DNA of 64,000 nt from Paraburkholderia hayleyella (lineage in GTDB: Bacteria > Pseudomonadota > Gammaproteobacteria > Burkholderiales > Burkholderiaceae), in assembly GCF_009455685.1 (NCBI RefSeq), contig NZ_QPES01000001.1, positions 2,852,001 through 2,916,000 of the forward strand. The letters are read 5' to 3'. The position numbers and the translations under genes were made by a program. Positions 49,001 to 56,972 of the stretch are shown here, in pieces. Numbering within the stretch: the first letter of the stretch is position 1; each line of letters opens with the position of its first letter. The notes beneath the pieces are model-generated. The model was not told the DNA's origin and did not search any database. It saw nothing but the letters and a program-made list of their open reading frames with translations.

Positions 49001-49657
49001 ACACCGGTCACACCAGTGAAGCCAGCCGACTCTGCCGCTGCTCTGCAGGCCGCAATCGCCAAAATGCAGCAGACCGAACGCGACTTGCAACAGCTTCGTC
49101 AGAAATCGGCCGATGAACATCGCGCAGTCAACGAGCGTTATGACCGCGCAATGAAGGACGCTTACGACGATCAAACCTATTACAGGCTCCAGTACGCCGC
49201 CCAAAAGGAGAAAAAACAGATCGAACAGAAATACGCCAAGCTCTTCCGCGAAGGCGATGCGGCCAACTATAAGGCTCGCAATGACGTCAGCCAGGCTCAA
49301 GCTGCTCTGAGGGCACAGGAGCAGGCTGGCAACAACGGCTATGACCAAGGCTATAACCAGGGCTATGGCCGTAACAACAACGGTTATAACCAGAACTATG
49401 GCCGCAACAACAACGGTTATGACCAAGGCTATGGCCGCAACAACAACGGCTATGACCAGAACTATGGCCGCAACAACAACGGTTATAACCAAGGCTATGG
49501 CCGTAACAACAACGGCTATGACCAGAACTATGGCCGCAACAACAACAGTTATAACCAAGGCTATGGCCGCAACAACAACGGTTCTAACTATGGTTCTAAC
49601 CAGAACAACGGTCAAAACCTGGCATCGCAGTGGCAGCTTGCTTCGCAGTGGAAGTAG
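46058..49657 (+). CDS. TpsA-like secreted protein with helical repeats and N/G/Y-rich tail
   Basis: 1199 residues. Signal peptide MKKTLILKPLALALSMAAVSQAHA is followed by a filamentous-haemagglutinin N-terminal (TPS) domain (GTINFGAGSIEKNG; NFDQKNRADAVLNRV; FIVNPNGVLAGAG near 107) and beta-helix-like sequence to ~560. From ~565 to ~980 are five helical repeats of about 89 residues (NANKAxRQAGEKELAA ... ETIAKAQAAFEQARRES) joined by PVTPV linkers. Residues ~985-1090 are coiled coil, and the C-terminus is tandem GYDQNYGRNNN repeats. The TPS domain predicts export through a TpsB pore, but no such gene adjoins. Likely a surface or biofilm adhesin; that role is inferred. Confidence 0.85.
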   Translation: MKKTLILKPLALALSMAAVSQAHAVGQGTINFGAGSIEKNGATTTVHQNSHGMIVDWNNMDVSKNETLNFDQKNRADAVLNRVHSNDPTSILGSLNATGNVFIVNPNGVLAGAGSKINVGSLVASSLNISDDDFKAGKLHFTGDGKGAVINQGDINATGSVALIGAGEVNNAAGGRIQAGENALLASAGDMTLQMNNGVAIKLNQGSVNALVKNGGFIGTANGGIKLTAWAMDTLTRSAINNSGTLEATSIRRFSDDGSGIELASAGNGSVDIGGKLTTIDKTTSMRPLSIKANGASINVLDGAELNAPSKNARYSKSTIDLDATGDVKLGKAQLTTDMLQITAGSVLTDGADKLPTIKTTTRTDVRSSSQQGFNVGGKNKPTNGDGLIDAGFVQAVANGANKLDVSIEKGNLTVDNALNIDRLTLGSERGNVALNAGITGKTVSIHGKNVTQAAGANINADNSINVTVDSDFVQQADLISKDSVGVMVSGKLSQNKGTVTQANDVSYIGNQLQLDGDTTAKNVVLHSASSPKIGGSVKADHITDTYANKVANGNITPDPVTPVNEALVDANKAKIQASQKERAAQDAWFEAVRNKNPETIAKARAAYEQASREAMQAQDNYSNMLNASKQTTVAPANEALENANKARRQAGEKELSAKNSWYEAVNLHKDPETISKAEAAYEQARLESDKAKDNYSNVLNGKQTTTVTPVIPVTPVVPDTPANASEAVKNANKAWRQAGEKELAARNALLEAANLNKDPETIAKAQAAFDQARRESTQAQDNYLKVLNASKQTTPVTPVIPVTPVIPDTPANASEAVKNANKAWRQAGEKELAARNALLEAANLNKDPETIAKAQAAFDQARRESTQAQDNYLKVLNASKQTTPVTPVKPVEPVTPVKPVEPVTPANANESLANANKAMYQAGKKELAAYNALLEAVHLGKDSETISKAQAAYEQANRESIQAQGDYRKLLSASKTTTPVTPVTPVKPADSAAALQAAIAKMQQTERDLQQLRQKSADEHRAVNERYDRAMKDAYDDQTYYRLQYAAQKEKKQIEQKYAKLFREGDAANYKARNDVSQAQAALRAQEQAGNNGYDQGYNQGYGRNNNGYNQNYGRNNNGYDQGYGRNNNGYDQNYGRNNNGYNQGYGRNNNGYDQNYGRNNNSYNQGYGRNNNGSNYGSNQNNGQNLASQWQLASQWK
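47750..48990 (+). repeat. Five ~267-bp repeats within the TpsA-like gene
   Basis: Units begin near 47750, 47970, 48233, 48500 and 48785. Units 3 and 4 are almost identical at DNA level, offset by 267 bp (89 codons), while units 1, 2 and 5 are diverged, pointing to a recent duplication. Confidence 0.88.
49330..49605 (+). repeat. Tandem short repeats encoding GY(D/N)Q-YGRNNN
   Basis: Back-to-back ~30-33 bp units (GGCCGCAACAACAACGG-type) giving the Asn/Gly/Tyr/Gln-rich tail of the TpsA-like protein. Such arrays expand and contract by slippage. Confidence 0.88.
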
Positions 49658-49689
49658 TAACAGCTATCGGTTCCTCGCGTTAGCACCGT

Positions 49690-49919
49690 CATTCGGTCAA
49701 GTGGCACTTGTACCGAATGTGCCTTACCCGGCACATTAGACACAACAGCCGCCTCCGGTAGTCGTTTAGCAGGAGGCGGCTGTGGCGGGATGGGTGGACT
49801 CTGGCTCCACCCACCGCGCTGCCCGACCCGGTGCTCCACCATTCCGGGGCACCGGTGACAAGTGCTTGCAGAGGTTCAGATGATGGCAAACAGGCCCAGT
49901 TCTGATTGAACTGGGCCTG
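49690..49919. terminator. Hairpins downstream of the TpsA-like gene
   Basis: Three strong inverted repeats follow the stop: 49690-49719 (CATTCGGT / ACCGAATG), 49745-49783 (12-bp perfect stem ACAGCCGCCTCC, 15-nt loop) and 49891-49919 (12-bp perfect stem, TGATT loop, then CAATTTT). The last is the best terminator; the middle one has no T-run. The rest of 49658-50050 shows no gene. Confidence 0.65.
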
Positions 49920-50050
49920 CAATTTTGCTGCTAACTTTACAGTGGAATACTTCTGAGAGGTAAAGTCCGGTTCACTTTAACCACGCCCCATATTCTGGAA
50001 GCAGAAATAATCTCAACAAAAAACACATACGCTATATGGCATAAATATTT

Positions 50051-50686
50051 TTAATTAAAATCACTTTTATTATTTTCGTCACATAAATTCATGGATTTCA
50101 TTGGTACAGCACCGGGTAAATTCTCTCTGGGCACCAGAGAAAACGCGTTCCAGTCTAATTCACTCACATCAACGATACCCACTTTACATCTCATACGAGC
50201 CATCTTTATTTTTCTATCACACCATGCCCCATCAATCACGCACCGCTGCCATTGAGGTATCACACGCTTAGCACCTGCGCCCCCATTAGCCTCCGAATAT
50301 GCCTGAATTTCTCTTGTAGCAATAGCCATATACATGAATTCGAAATCCGGGCGAACAGGCCTTGCAAATTCAGCCGCCATATATTTCGAATGCAACTTAA
50401 AAACATAAAAACATGCAATAGCAAAAAGTGCGGCCAGAGTCAGAGTTATCATCGACGCACAAATGCGGCGCATCGTTAAGTGATTTCCACGTGTGAAAAT
50501 ATAGCCCAGAAGCGGGAATGCCAAAATAATTACAAGGCCGAAATACAAAGCAATATTCAAATCAGGACTGGGGCAGTCCAATCCGCATCCCGGGTTGTTG
50601 TCAAGCGTGCCGACAATAAATATAGCTGTTATGGCAACCAGAATGCCAGCAAACAGAAAACCAGCCAACACCACCAGTCTCTTCAT
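50051..50686 (-). CDS. Hypothetical membrane protein
   Basis: 211 residues from ATG 50686, preceded by GGGAAG. Three hydrophobic helices (VVLAGFLFAGILVAITAIFIV; IALYFGLVIILAFPLLGYIF; ITLTLAALFAIACFYVF) lie in the first ~110 residues, then a soluble C-terminal part with several Cys (RCVIDGAWCDRK; RMRCKVG). A+T-rich compared with its neighbours, suggesting recent acquisition. No family recognised. Confidence 0.6.
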   Translation of the reverse strand: MKRLVVLAGFLFAGILVAITAIFIVGTLDNNPGCGLDCPSPDLNIALYFGLVIILAFPLLGYIFTRGNHLTMRRICASMITLTLAALFAIACFYVFKLHSKYMAAEFARPVRPDFEFMYMAIATREIQAYSEANGGAGAKRVIPQWQRCVIDGAWCDRKIKMARMRCKVGIVDVSELDWNAFSLVPRENLPGAVPMKSMNLCDENNKSDFN

Positions 50687-50775
50687 TTCACTTCCCAAAA
50701 CAAATCAGGCGTGCGGAGCTAACGGGCCGCAGACAACCCCGCGCGGCCGCACGCTCCTCCCAGTTAAAGCACCGA

Positions 50776-51750
50776 TTAAAGCAACCGATAAGCCAGCCGC
50801 GCAGCGGCTCTCGCCGTACGCTTGTCCTGATCGAGCGTCGGGTTGTACTCCGCGATATCCGCCACGCGCAGCTTGCCCGACTCCCGCACGCGCAACACCA
50901 TCGCTTCGACCACCGAGAGTGGCACGCCTAGCGCAGCGGGTGCCGACACACCCGGCGCCGTGCCAGCCGGTAACACATCGAGATCGATCGTCAGATAAAC
51001 ATCATCTGCTGCATCCAGTAGCTGCTGCAGCTCATGCAGGCGCTGCGACAGTTGCGTTTCCTGCATCTCGACGTCGAGGACGTAATGCACGCCAAGCCGC
51101 CGGGCATGCGCAAACAGCGAAGCCGTATTGCTCAAATCACTGATGCCAAAGCACACGTAATTAAAAGGCTCACCCCGATCCGCGCAGTCCAGAGCGATCT
51201 GATCAAACGGCGTCCCCGAATTAGCGGGCCGCGTCTGGCGCAGATCGAAGTGGGCATCGAAGTTGATGATCAGTAACTTGCGCAATCTGAGTGGCGTGAC
51301 GGCGTGGCCAACGTCAGCTTCATGCTGTTGATGCAGCCGCAGGCCGCTATACGTCCCCCACGCGACTTCGTGACCGCCACCGAACACCAGCGGCCGTCCA
51401 CCGCTCGCCAGCACATCACTAACCACTTGGGCCAGTTCCGCCTGCGCACCTTCGAGGTCGCCGTCATCGCACACCACGTCACCCGCATCGGCGAGTGCCG
51501 CCATCGATGTTTTCGCAGGCAAGCCCGCCAGCACACGGCGCAATTCCGCAGGCCCATGCGCGGCACCGATCCGGCCTTGATTGCGGCGCACCCCTTCGTC
51601 GGAGCCGAAGCCGACGATCACCGGGGCATCACGCTCGACGTGCCCAGCGCTAGCGAAACGCATCACCTGATTGAAAACACGCCGGGTGTCACCGGGCTCG
51701 CCGTTGTCCGAACGGCCGGCCCACACCTTGTCATCGAATGGAACTCTCAT
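50776..51750 (-). CDS. hutG: Arginase-family hydrolase, HutG-like formimidoylglutamase
   Basis: 324 residues of the ureohydrolase fold. Metal-binding motifs GGGHEVAWG (~125), NFDAHFDLR (~165) and TIDLDVLPAGTAPGVSAPA (~255) are seen; the last is typical of formimidoylglutamase, which converts N-formimidoyl-glutamate to glutamate and formamide at the end of histidine degradation. Its start overlaps the ABC ATPase stop by 4 nt, so it belongs to the transporter operon. Other hut genes are absent from the window, so a different guanidino substrate remains possible. Confidence 0.82.
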   Translation of the reverse strand: MRVPFDDKVWAGRSDNGEPGDTRRVFNQVMRFASAGHVERDAPVIVGFGSDEGVRRNQGRIGAAHGPAELRRVLAGLPAKTSMAALADAGDVVCDDGDLEGAQAELAQVVSDVLASGGRPLVFGGGHEVAWGTYSGLRLHQQHEADVGHAVTPLRLRKLLIINFDAHFDLRQTRPANSGTPFDQIALDCADRGEPFNYVCFGISDLSNTASLFAHARRLGVHYVLDVEMQETQLSQRLHELQQLLDAADDVYLTIDLDVLPAGTAPGVSAPAALGVPLSVVEAMVLRVRESGKLRVADIAEYNPTLDQDKRTARAAARLAYRLL

Positions 51751-52559
51751 GCCCGTGACAACACCGCCTGCAGGAATGCCTGCGTGCGCGGCTGCGAAGG
51801 TGCAGAAAAAATCTGTGCCGGTGGCCCCGCTTCCACAATCACGCCGCCGTCCATGACGACCACCACGTCGGCCACTTCCTTCGCAAACCCCATTTCGTGC
51901 GTGACGACGACCATCGTCATGCCTTCGCTCGCAAGCAGTTTCATCACTTGCAGCACTTCGCCAACCAGTTCGGGATCAAGCGCGGACGTCGGCTCGTCGA
52001 ACAGCATCACGCGCGGCTGCATCGCTAGTGCACGCGCAATGGCAACCCGTTGCTTCTGACCGCCCGACAGGCTCGCGGGCATGACATGAGCCTTGTGCGC
52101 GAGCCCAACTTTTTCCAGCAGCGCGATTGCCGTCGCTTCGGCTTGCGCCTTGTCGGCGCCGCGCAACATGCGTGGGCCTACTGTGATGTTATGCAGCACC
52201 GACAAATGCGGAAACAGGTTGAACGACTGAAACACCATACCGACTTCGGTGCGCAGCGCATTCAGCGAACGCTCCTTAAGCATCTTGCCCTGATCGACGA
52301 GCCGATGCCCGCAAATATCGATCGTGCCGCCTTCGGCTTCCTCCAGCCCATTGCAGCAGCGCAGGAAGGTACTCTTGCCGGAGCCGCTCGGCCCGATCAC
52401 CACCACGACTTGCTGTGGCTGAATGTCGAAATCGATACCGTTGAGCACCGTATGCGGACCAAACGATTTGGTCAGCCCGCGAATGCTGACGATAGGCTCA
52501 CTGACTTTGGCCGCAGCTTGCGCGGCATTCAAGGTATCCACCGTATTCAAGGTATTCAT
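51747..52559 (-). CDS. Polar amino-acid ABC transporter ATPase
   Basis: 270 residues. Walker A GPSGSGKST near residue 58, Q-loop VFQSFNLFPHLSVL near 105, signature LSGGQKQRVAIARAL near 165, Walker B VMLFDEPTSALDPE near 185 and the switch His in VVVTHEMGF near 221. The GlnQ/HisP type energises amino-acid uptake. ATGA overlaps link it to the permease upstream and the hydrolase downstream. Confidence 0.94.
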   Translation of the reverse strand: MNTLNTVDTLNAAQAAAKVSEPIVSIRGLTKSFGPHTVLNGIDFDIQPQQVVVVIGPSGSGKSTFLRCCNGLEEAEGGTIDICGHRLVDQGKMLKERSLNALRTEVGMVFQSFNLFPHLSVLHNITVGPRMLRGADKAQAEATAIALLEKVGLAHKAHVMPASLSGGQKQRVAIARALAMQPRVMLFDEPTSALDPELVGEVLQVMKLLASEGMTMVVVTHEMGFAKEVADVVVVMDGGVIVEAGPPAQIFSAPSQPRTQAFLQAVLSRA

Positions 52560-53221
52560 TGCACCATCCCTCCTGCACGCAAGCGGCGCTCGATACGTTG
52601 CAGCGCGTAATTGGTCGCCTGCGTCAGCACCAGATACACCAGCGCGATGACCAGATACACTTCGAGCGAACGATACGACACGCTAATAATCTTCTGGCCT
52701 TCATGCATCAGATCGTGAATTGTCAGCAGCGATACCAGCGCCGAGTTCTTGATCAACGCGATGAATTCGTTGCCTAGCGGCGGAATCATGCGCACGATTG
52801 CCTGCGGCAAAATGATCGCGCGCATCGCTTGTCCTGACGACATGCCGATCGAACGCGCGGCTTCCATCTGCCCTCGGTCGACAGACTGAATCGCTCCGCG
52901 CACGATTTCCGAAACGTAAGCCGCAGAGTACAAACCGAGCCCCAGCACGCCGCACACAAACGCTGGCAGCAGAATGCCGAATTGCGGCAGCCCAAAGAAC
53001 AGCAGGAAAAGCTGCACAAGCAATGGCGTACCGCGGAAAAACGTCAGGTAAGCCGTACACAAGCCGTACACGATGCGCCGCTGCGGCGCCAGCCGGCCAA
53101 CGCCGATCAACAGGCCTAGCAGGCAACTGAGCACGAGCGATGCGGCGGTCACCTCGACCGTCACCAGCGTGCCATGCATGATGTCTGGCCAACCGGCCAT
53201 CACCGGTGAGAAATCAAGTTC
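52556..53221 (-). CDS. Polar amino-acid ABC transporter permease
   Basis: 221 residues from ATG 53221 (the frame also extends to 53266). Five hydrophobic helices and the EAA loop (EAARSIGMSSGQAMRAIILPQAIRMIP-type, near residue 125) of the HisM/GlnP permease family. Only one permease gene is present, so a homodimer is expected. Sits between the binding-protein and ATPase genes. Confidence 0.92.
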   Translation of the reverse strand, partial: ELDFSPVMAGWPDIMHGTLVTVEVTAASLVLSCLLGLLIGVGRLAPQRRIVYGLCTAYLTFFRGTPLLVQLFLLFFGLPQFGILLPAFVCGVLGLGLYSAAYVSEIVRGAIQSVDRGQMEAARSIGMSSGQAMRAIILPQAIVRMIPPLGNEFIALIKNSALVSLLTIHDLMHEGQKIISVSYRSLEVYLVIALVYLVLTQATNYALQRIERRLRAGGMVQ

Positions 53222-53241
53222 CATTTTGTTTACCCAGCCCT

Positions 53242-53997
53242 TTATTGCGCGCTCGCACCGAACCACTTCTTGACGATCGCCGCATAGGTGCCGTCAGCCT
53301 TGATTTTGGCGAGCGCCGTGTTGAATGCCCCCTTCAATTGCGGCTCGCTTTTACGCACGGCAATGCCATAGGCTTCGGTCGTCAACGGCTTGTCGAGCAC
53401 GCGAAAGCCGCTGCGCGTTTTTACGAATTGATACGCAGCTGGTTTGCCTGTCACGACCGCATCGGCACGGCCAATTGCCACCAGATCGAACATTTCCTGG
53501 TTTTTTTCGACTTCGACTCGCTTGATCTGCGGGAAGTTATCGCGCAGGAAGTGCACCGACTTCGTACCCACCTGAACCGAGACTTTCTTGCCGTTCAGAT
53601 CAGCCACCGTTTTGATCGGCGAATCGTTTTTCACCAGCGCCACCAGACCACTGGCGTAATACGAATCGGTGAAATCGACGACTTTCGCGCGCTCATCCGT
53701 AATGTAAATACCAGAGATTGCAGCGTCGAAACGATGTGCGATCAAGCCTGGAATCAACCCTTTAAAGTCGATGTCGGTCCATTGCACACGCTTGCCCATC
53801 GCCTTCGCCAGCGCATTCATGAGGTCGATATCGAAGCCGGTGCGCACGCCGTTCTCCGTGTACTCCATCGGCGGGAAAGTGGCGTCGGTAGCGACGTTCA
53901 GTACATCCGGCGTTTGTGCCGTCGCCGCGCCGGAGAATCCGGCAAACGTCACCGCAAACGTGACACAAACGCAGGACAAGAGTCGTTGCAGTTTCAT
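53242..53997 (-). CDS. Periplasmic amino-acid-binding protein (SBP family 3)
   Basis: 251 residues from ATG 53997. Cleavable signal peptide (LSCVCVTFAVTFAGFSGAATAQ) followed by a family 3 solute-binding fold: LNVATDATFPPMEYTENG near residue 33, GFDIDLMNALAKAMG, and the signature FDAAISGIYITDERAKVVDFTDSYY. Related to HisJ/ArtJ/GlnH. Ligand is not decided by sequence; the hutG-like gene in the operon hints at histidine or a related compound. Confidence 0.92.
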   Translation of the reverse strand: MKLQRLLSCVCVTFAVTFAGFSGAATAQTPDVLNVATDATFPPMEYTENGVRTGFDIDLMNALAKAMGKRVQWTDIDFKGLIPGLIAHRFDAAISGIYITDERAKVVDFTDSYYASGLVALVKNDSPIKTVADLNGKKVSVQVGTKSVHFLRDNFPQIKRVEVEKNQEMFDLVAIGRADAVVTGKPAAYQFVKTRSGFRVLDKPLTTEAYGIAVRKSEPQLKGAFNTALAKIKADGTYAAIVKKWFGASAQ

Positions 53998-54095
53998 GGG
54001 GTAGGCTCCTTGTGGTTCTATCAATGCGTGTCGCTAATTCGAAATCCAGAATTCGAAATCCGTTTCGAACGCTGAAATTGAAAAGCTTCACTCGG

Positions 54096-54854
54096 TCAAT
54101 CGGCTTGCATGTGCTCGGAAATGGCGCGGGCTGTACGTAGCGTCCCGTCTATAAACAGGTTTTCGCGGCCGGCAGCGCGTGTGGATGGCGCCATCAGCGT
54201 GATCGACGCGCTGCTGCCAGCGCCACGTCCACTGCGATGAAAAATCGGAGCGCTGACGCCCCACACCCCTGGGTCGACCTCGCTGTCGCTGACGGCATAG
54301 CCCTGGGCTCGAATCTGCTGGAGTTCTGTTTCGATCGCCGTGCGGCCGGCGGAATCGTTGTCAAACACACTGTTAAGCACCTCGGCGCGCGCCTTGTCGG
54401 GCATAAACGCCAGTAGTGATTTCGCCGAAGCGCCCGCCTTGAGCGGCACGGCCCTGCCCTTCTCGAACGAGCAGCGCAGCGAATGCTGGCTATCGACCAT
54501 TTCCAGGCACATCACTCGATCCTTGACCGCGACCACCAGCCCAATGCTTTCCTGTGATACGCGTGCAAGTTGCTGCATTTCGCTGCGGCTCGCTTCGACG
54601 AGTAGCGAATTCAAATCAAACCCCAGCGCGAGTTGCAAGCTGATCGGACCCGGCGCGTAATGTCCGGCGTTTTCAGCGACGAAACCCCAGCGCTTGAGCA
54701 ACGCGATCTGCCGGTACAGCGTGCTTTGCGCAAGGCCTGTCACGGCCTGCAACTCTTTGACCGGCATCGCCTTGCCATGGCTGGCAAGCGCAGCCAGCAC
54801 CAGCAGTACCCGTTCAGCCCCTGTCACACCTTGTTCCACGATCACGTCACCCAC
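54096..54854 (-). CDS. IclR-family transcriptional regulator
   Basis: 252 residues, GTG start at 54854. N-terminal winged helix (GAERVLLVLAALASHGKAMPVKELQAVTGLAQSTLYRQIALLKRWGFV) and C-terminal effector-binding domain (~80-250). Lies 99 bp upstream of the transporter operon on the same strand and probably controls it. A near-perfect palindrome lies at 54906-54924. Confidence 0.92.
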   Translation of the reverse strand: MGDVIVEQGVTGAERVLLVLAALASHGKAMPVKELQAVTGLAQSTLYRQIALLKRWGFVAENAGHYAPGPISLQLALGFDLNSLLVEASRSEMQQLARVSQESIGLVVAVKDRVMCLEMVDSQHSLRCSFEKGRAVPLKAGASAKSLLAFMPDKARAEVLNSVFDNDSAGRTAIETELQQIRAQGYAVSDSEVDPGVWGVSAPIFHRSGRGAGSSASITLMAPSTRAAGRENLFIDGTLRTARAISEHMQAD

Positions 54855-54905
54855 AAACCATCGAGCACCCAGAATGCCAGAACATTCTCGAATTTGGAAA
54901 AATTT

Positions 54906-54924
54906 ATTCCCATTTAATGGGAAT
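54906..54924. promoter_or_regulatory. Candidate IclR operator palindrome
   Basis: ATTCCCATT-T-AATGGGAAT, 9-bp perfect arms around one base, 52 bp upstream of the regulator start in an A+T-rich promoter-like stretch. Confidence 0.65.
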
Positions 54925-55011
54925 TATAGGGGAGGGATTTCCCGGGGCAGGGCATCGGCGGAGCGAAAACGATATCCGGCCTGCCCTTTCAGCCACTCAA
55001 CCCATGGACAT

Positions 55012-55045
55012 AAAAAAAGTCGTGCACGCTCAGCACGTGCACGAC
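55012..55045 (-). terminator. Rho-independent terminator of the lipoprotein operon
   Basis: On the minus strand, stem GTCGTGCAC / GTGCACGAC with a 9-nt loop and seven T. It lies 100 bp beyond the DUF799 gene stop. Confidence 0.92.
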
Positions 55046-55146
55046 CTCAACATTCACAACCTTCCACAACTTTTCCCTGCTTTTCCCAGCTTTTCCCGGC
55101 CGCTCAACAACCGCTTAACAGCCGCTCAACAACTTCTTTTCAGCCT

Positions 55147-55836
55147 TTAATCCGTCCCATACTTCGGTGAGCGCGGACCATATAACAACCCATTCGGCGG
55201 CCCTGCCGACAACAGGCGCTGACTCGTCAAACCCGCCACCTCAAAGCCATCATCGGACAGCGTATTCACCACCTGTCTGATTGCCGCCTGCGCCAGCATA
55301 ACGGCCAGGCCCAACGGACTGCCACTCATATTGACTCCATTTCTGCCGCTCTCCGAGCTGCTTGCGCGCCCCGTTCCCTGCCACAGGACATCCCCGGTTT
55401 TAAGCTCGACGAGCTTGGCTGACGCCGCGACAACCGTCGTGCTATCGAGTACCCGATAGACTGGGCCGTATTCCGTCACCGTGATATACAACGCCGCATC
55501 CGCGCCAAAGATATCGCGCAGTTTCGCGGGCGCAACCGCCTGAATGTCCACCGGCGCCGTGAGGCCGTTATGCCTGAAGGTCTCCTCCATGGGCGCCACC
55601 GGAATCACGTAGTACCCGGATTCCGCCAGTGGCCGCGTGACTTGCGACAACACACCATACGTCGCATTCACATCCGAGGTGTCGTTCACCGGCGGCAGCA
55701 CGAGAATCGAGCGCGGCTGGCTTTTCTTGAAGGCCGTGTAATCGGGGCGCTGGGCCGGACTTGGCCCAGCGCACGCAGCAAGCAACGTCAGCACGGAAAC
55801 AGCGGACAGAAATTTCAGTGAAATAAATTTGAACAT
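55147..55836 (-). CDS. DUF799 (GNA1162-like) lipoprotein
   Basis: 229 residues with lipobox LLAAC (Cys22). Then SILVLPPVNDTSDVNATYG near residue 43 and a TolB-N/CsgG-like alpha/beta domain, ending in a flexible Gly/Pro-rich tail. Family members are outer-membrane lipoproteins that occur with CsgG-like and DUF4810 partners; their role is not settled. Third gene of a three-gene lipoprotein operon. Confidence 0.88.
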   Translation of the reverse strand: MFKFISLKFLSAVSVLTLLAACAGPSPAQRPDYTAFKKSQPRSILVLPPVNDTSDVNATYGVLSQVTRPLAESGYYVIPVAPMEETFRHNGLTAPVDIQAVAPAKLRDIFGADAALYITVTEYGPVYRVLDSTTVVAASAKLVELKTGDVLWQGTGRASSSESGRNGVNMSGSPLGLAVMLAQAAIRQVVNTLSDDGFEVAGLTSQRLLSAGPPNGLLYGPRSPKYGTD

Positions 55837-55846
55837 GGTTACGCTC

Positions 55847-56224
55847 TCAGGGTTGCCGGGACTTCTTCATGAGGAAGTTCATATAGGCCGATGATTCCGG
55901 AAATGACTCTTTTTCAGCTTCAAACGCCTGCATGGCCTTCGTATCGTTGCCGACGCTCGCATACAGCAGCCCAAGATGAGCCTCAAAGCCTGGCGGTGGC
56001 CGATTGCCCTTGGCACGTATTTTTTGCAGCGCCTGTTCCAGCGCGTCGATTTGTTCCACCGACCCCGTTTGTGCCTTGAAGTATTCGTAGACTTGGGGTT
56101 GATAACCGTCCCATTGATAGAGCGGTGGCGGGGGCCGGGTGGCGCAACCGGTCAAGCCGGCCAGCAAAACGCCCACTGCGGCAAACGGCAGCCGGACGTG
56201 TTTCCTCGGAATTCTGGTCTTCAT
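55847..56224 (-). CDS. DUF4810 lipoprotein
   Basis: 125 residues, lipobox LTGC (Cys27). After a Pro-rich linker come YQWDGYQPQVYEYFKAQTG and a TPR-like helical part (GFEAHLGLLYASVGNDTKAMQAFEAEKESFPES). Between the CsgG- and DUF799-type genes, 10 bp from the latter. Confidence 0.9.
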   Translation of the reverse strand: MKTRIPRKHVRLPFAAVGVLLAGLTGCATRPPPPLYQWDGYQPQVYEYFKAQTGSVEQIDALEQALQKIRAKGNRPPPGFEAHLGLLYASVGNDTKAMQAFEAEKESFPESSAYMNFLMKKSRQP

Positions 56225-56291
56225 GTTAGTTCTGGATTATTAAACGATTGAGATGGCTTGTAGCGTATGAAGCGGCATCACTTTGACGACA

Positions 56292-56972
56292 TCACTTCGC
56301 GGCTTTAAGCGCGCCTGCATCGACCTGCTCGACGAGATGATTGACTGCTTCCTGAATTGCCAGATCGAGCACCTTGCCATTGAGCGTCGAATCGTAGCTA
56401 GCCGTACCGCCAAAACCGATGACCTCACGGTTCGACAGGCTGTATTCGCCTGCGCCCTGGCTTGATAGCACCACCTCGGAGGTTGTGGTATCGACAATAT
56501 TGAGATTTACCTTGGCGTACGCAACCTGCTCTTTACCGCGCCCAAGGATGCCGAACAGTTGATGATCGCCGACCTCTTTGCGGCCGAATTCGGTGACGTC
56601 GCCAGTCACGACGAAATTCGCGCCTTTTACCGCCTGGGCCTTTTTCATGAACCCGGCTTCCTGCTTGATCTCGTCCAGATTGTCACGGTCCAGCACATTG
56701 AAACGATGGCTTTGCTGCAAGCGGGTAATCAGAATGGTCTTGGCCTGGCCGCCTAGACGGTCAATGCCATCGGAAAAAATACCGCGCATGTAGCTTGAAC
56801 GGTTATCGAACTTTCCTACCGCGATAGGCGTGGGTTTGCCAGCAAACGGTATCTGCGCACTGTTGACCACGGGCACGGGCAATGATCGTGACGACTCCGT
56901 GGCACAGGCGCTCAAACCGAGCGCAAGCGCGGCGGCCACGATCATGACGTGACGGCTTTCATACTTTTTCAT
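56292..56972 (-). CDS. CsgG/HfaB-family outer-membrane lipoprotein
   Basis: 226 residues, lipobox LSAC (Cys23), AGGAA upstream of ATG 56972. The CsgG fold is seen in PIAVGKFDNRSSYMRGIFSDG, ILITRLQQSHRFNVLDRDNL and ANFVVTGDVTEFG. Relatives form oligomeric pores (CsgG) or anchor holdfast (HfaB). No curli or holdfast subunits are in the window. First gene of the operon. Confidence 0.88.
   Translation of the reverse strand: MKKYESRHVMIVAAALALGLSACATESSRSLPVPVVNSAQIPFAGKPTPIAVGKFDNRSSYMRGIFSDGIDRLGGQAKTILITRLQQSHRFNVLDRDNLDEIKQEAGFMKKAQAVKGANFVVTGDVTEFGRKEVGDHQLFGILGRGKEQVAYAKVNLNIVDTTTSEVVLSSQGAGEYSLSNREVIGFGGTASYDSTLNGKVLDLAIQEAVNHLVEQVDAGALKAAK

Noticed and set aside
48971..49615. Minus-strand hydrophobic frame under the TpsA-like tail
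   Set aside because: A Val/Ile/Ala string produced by reading the tandem repeats backwards; not a membrane protein gene.
49341..49739. Plus-strand Thr/Met-rich frame in the same repeats
   Set aside because: Frame-shifted reading of the repeat array.
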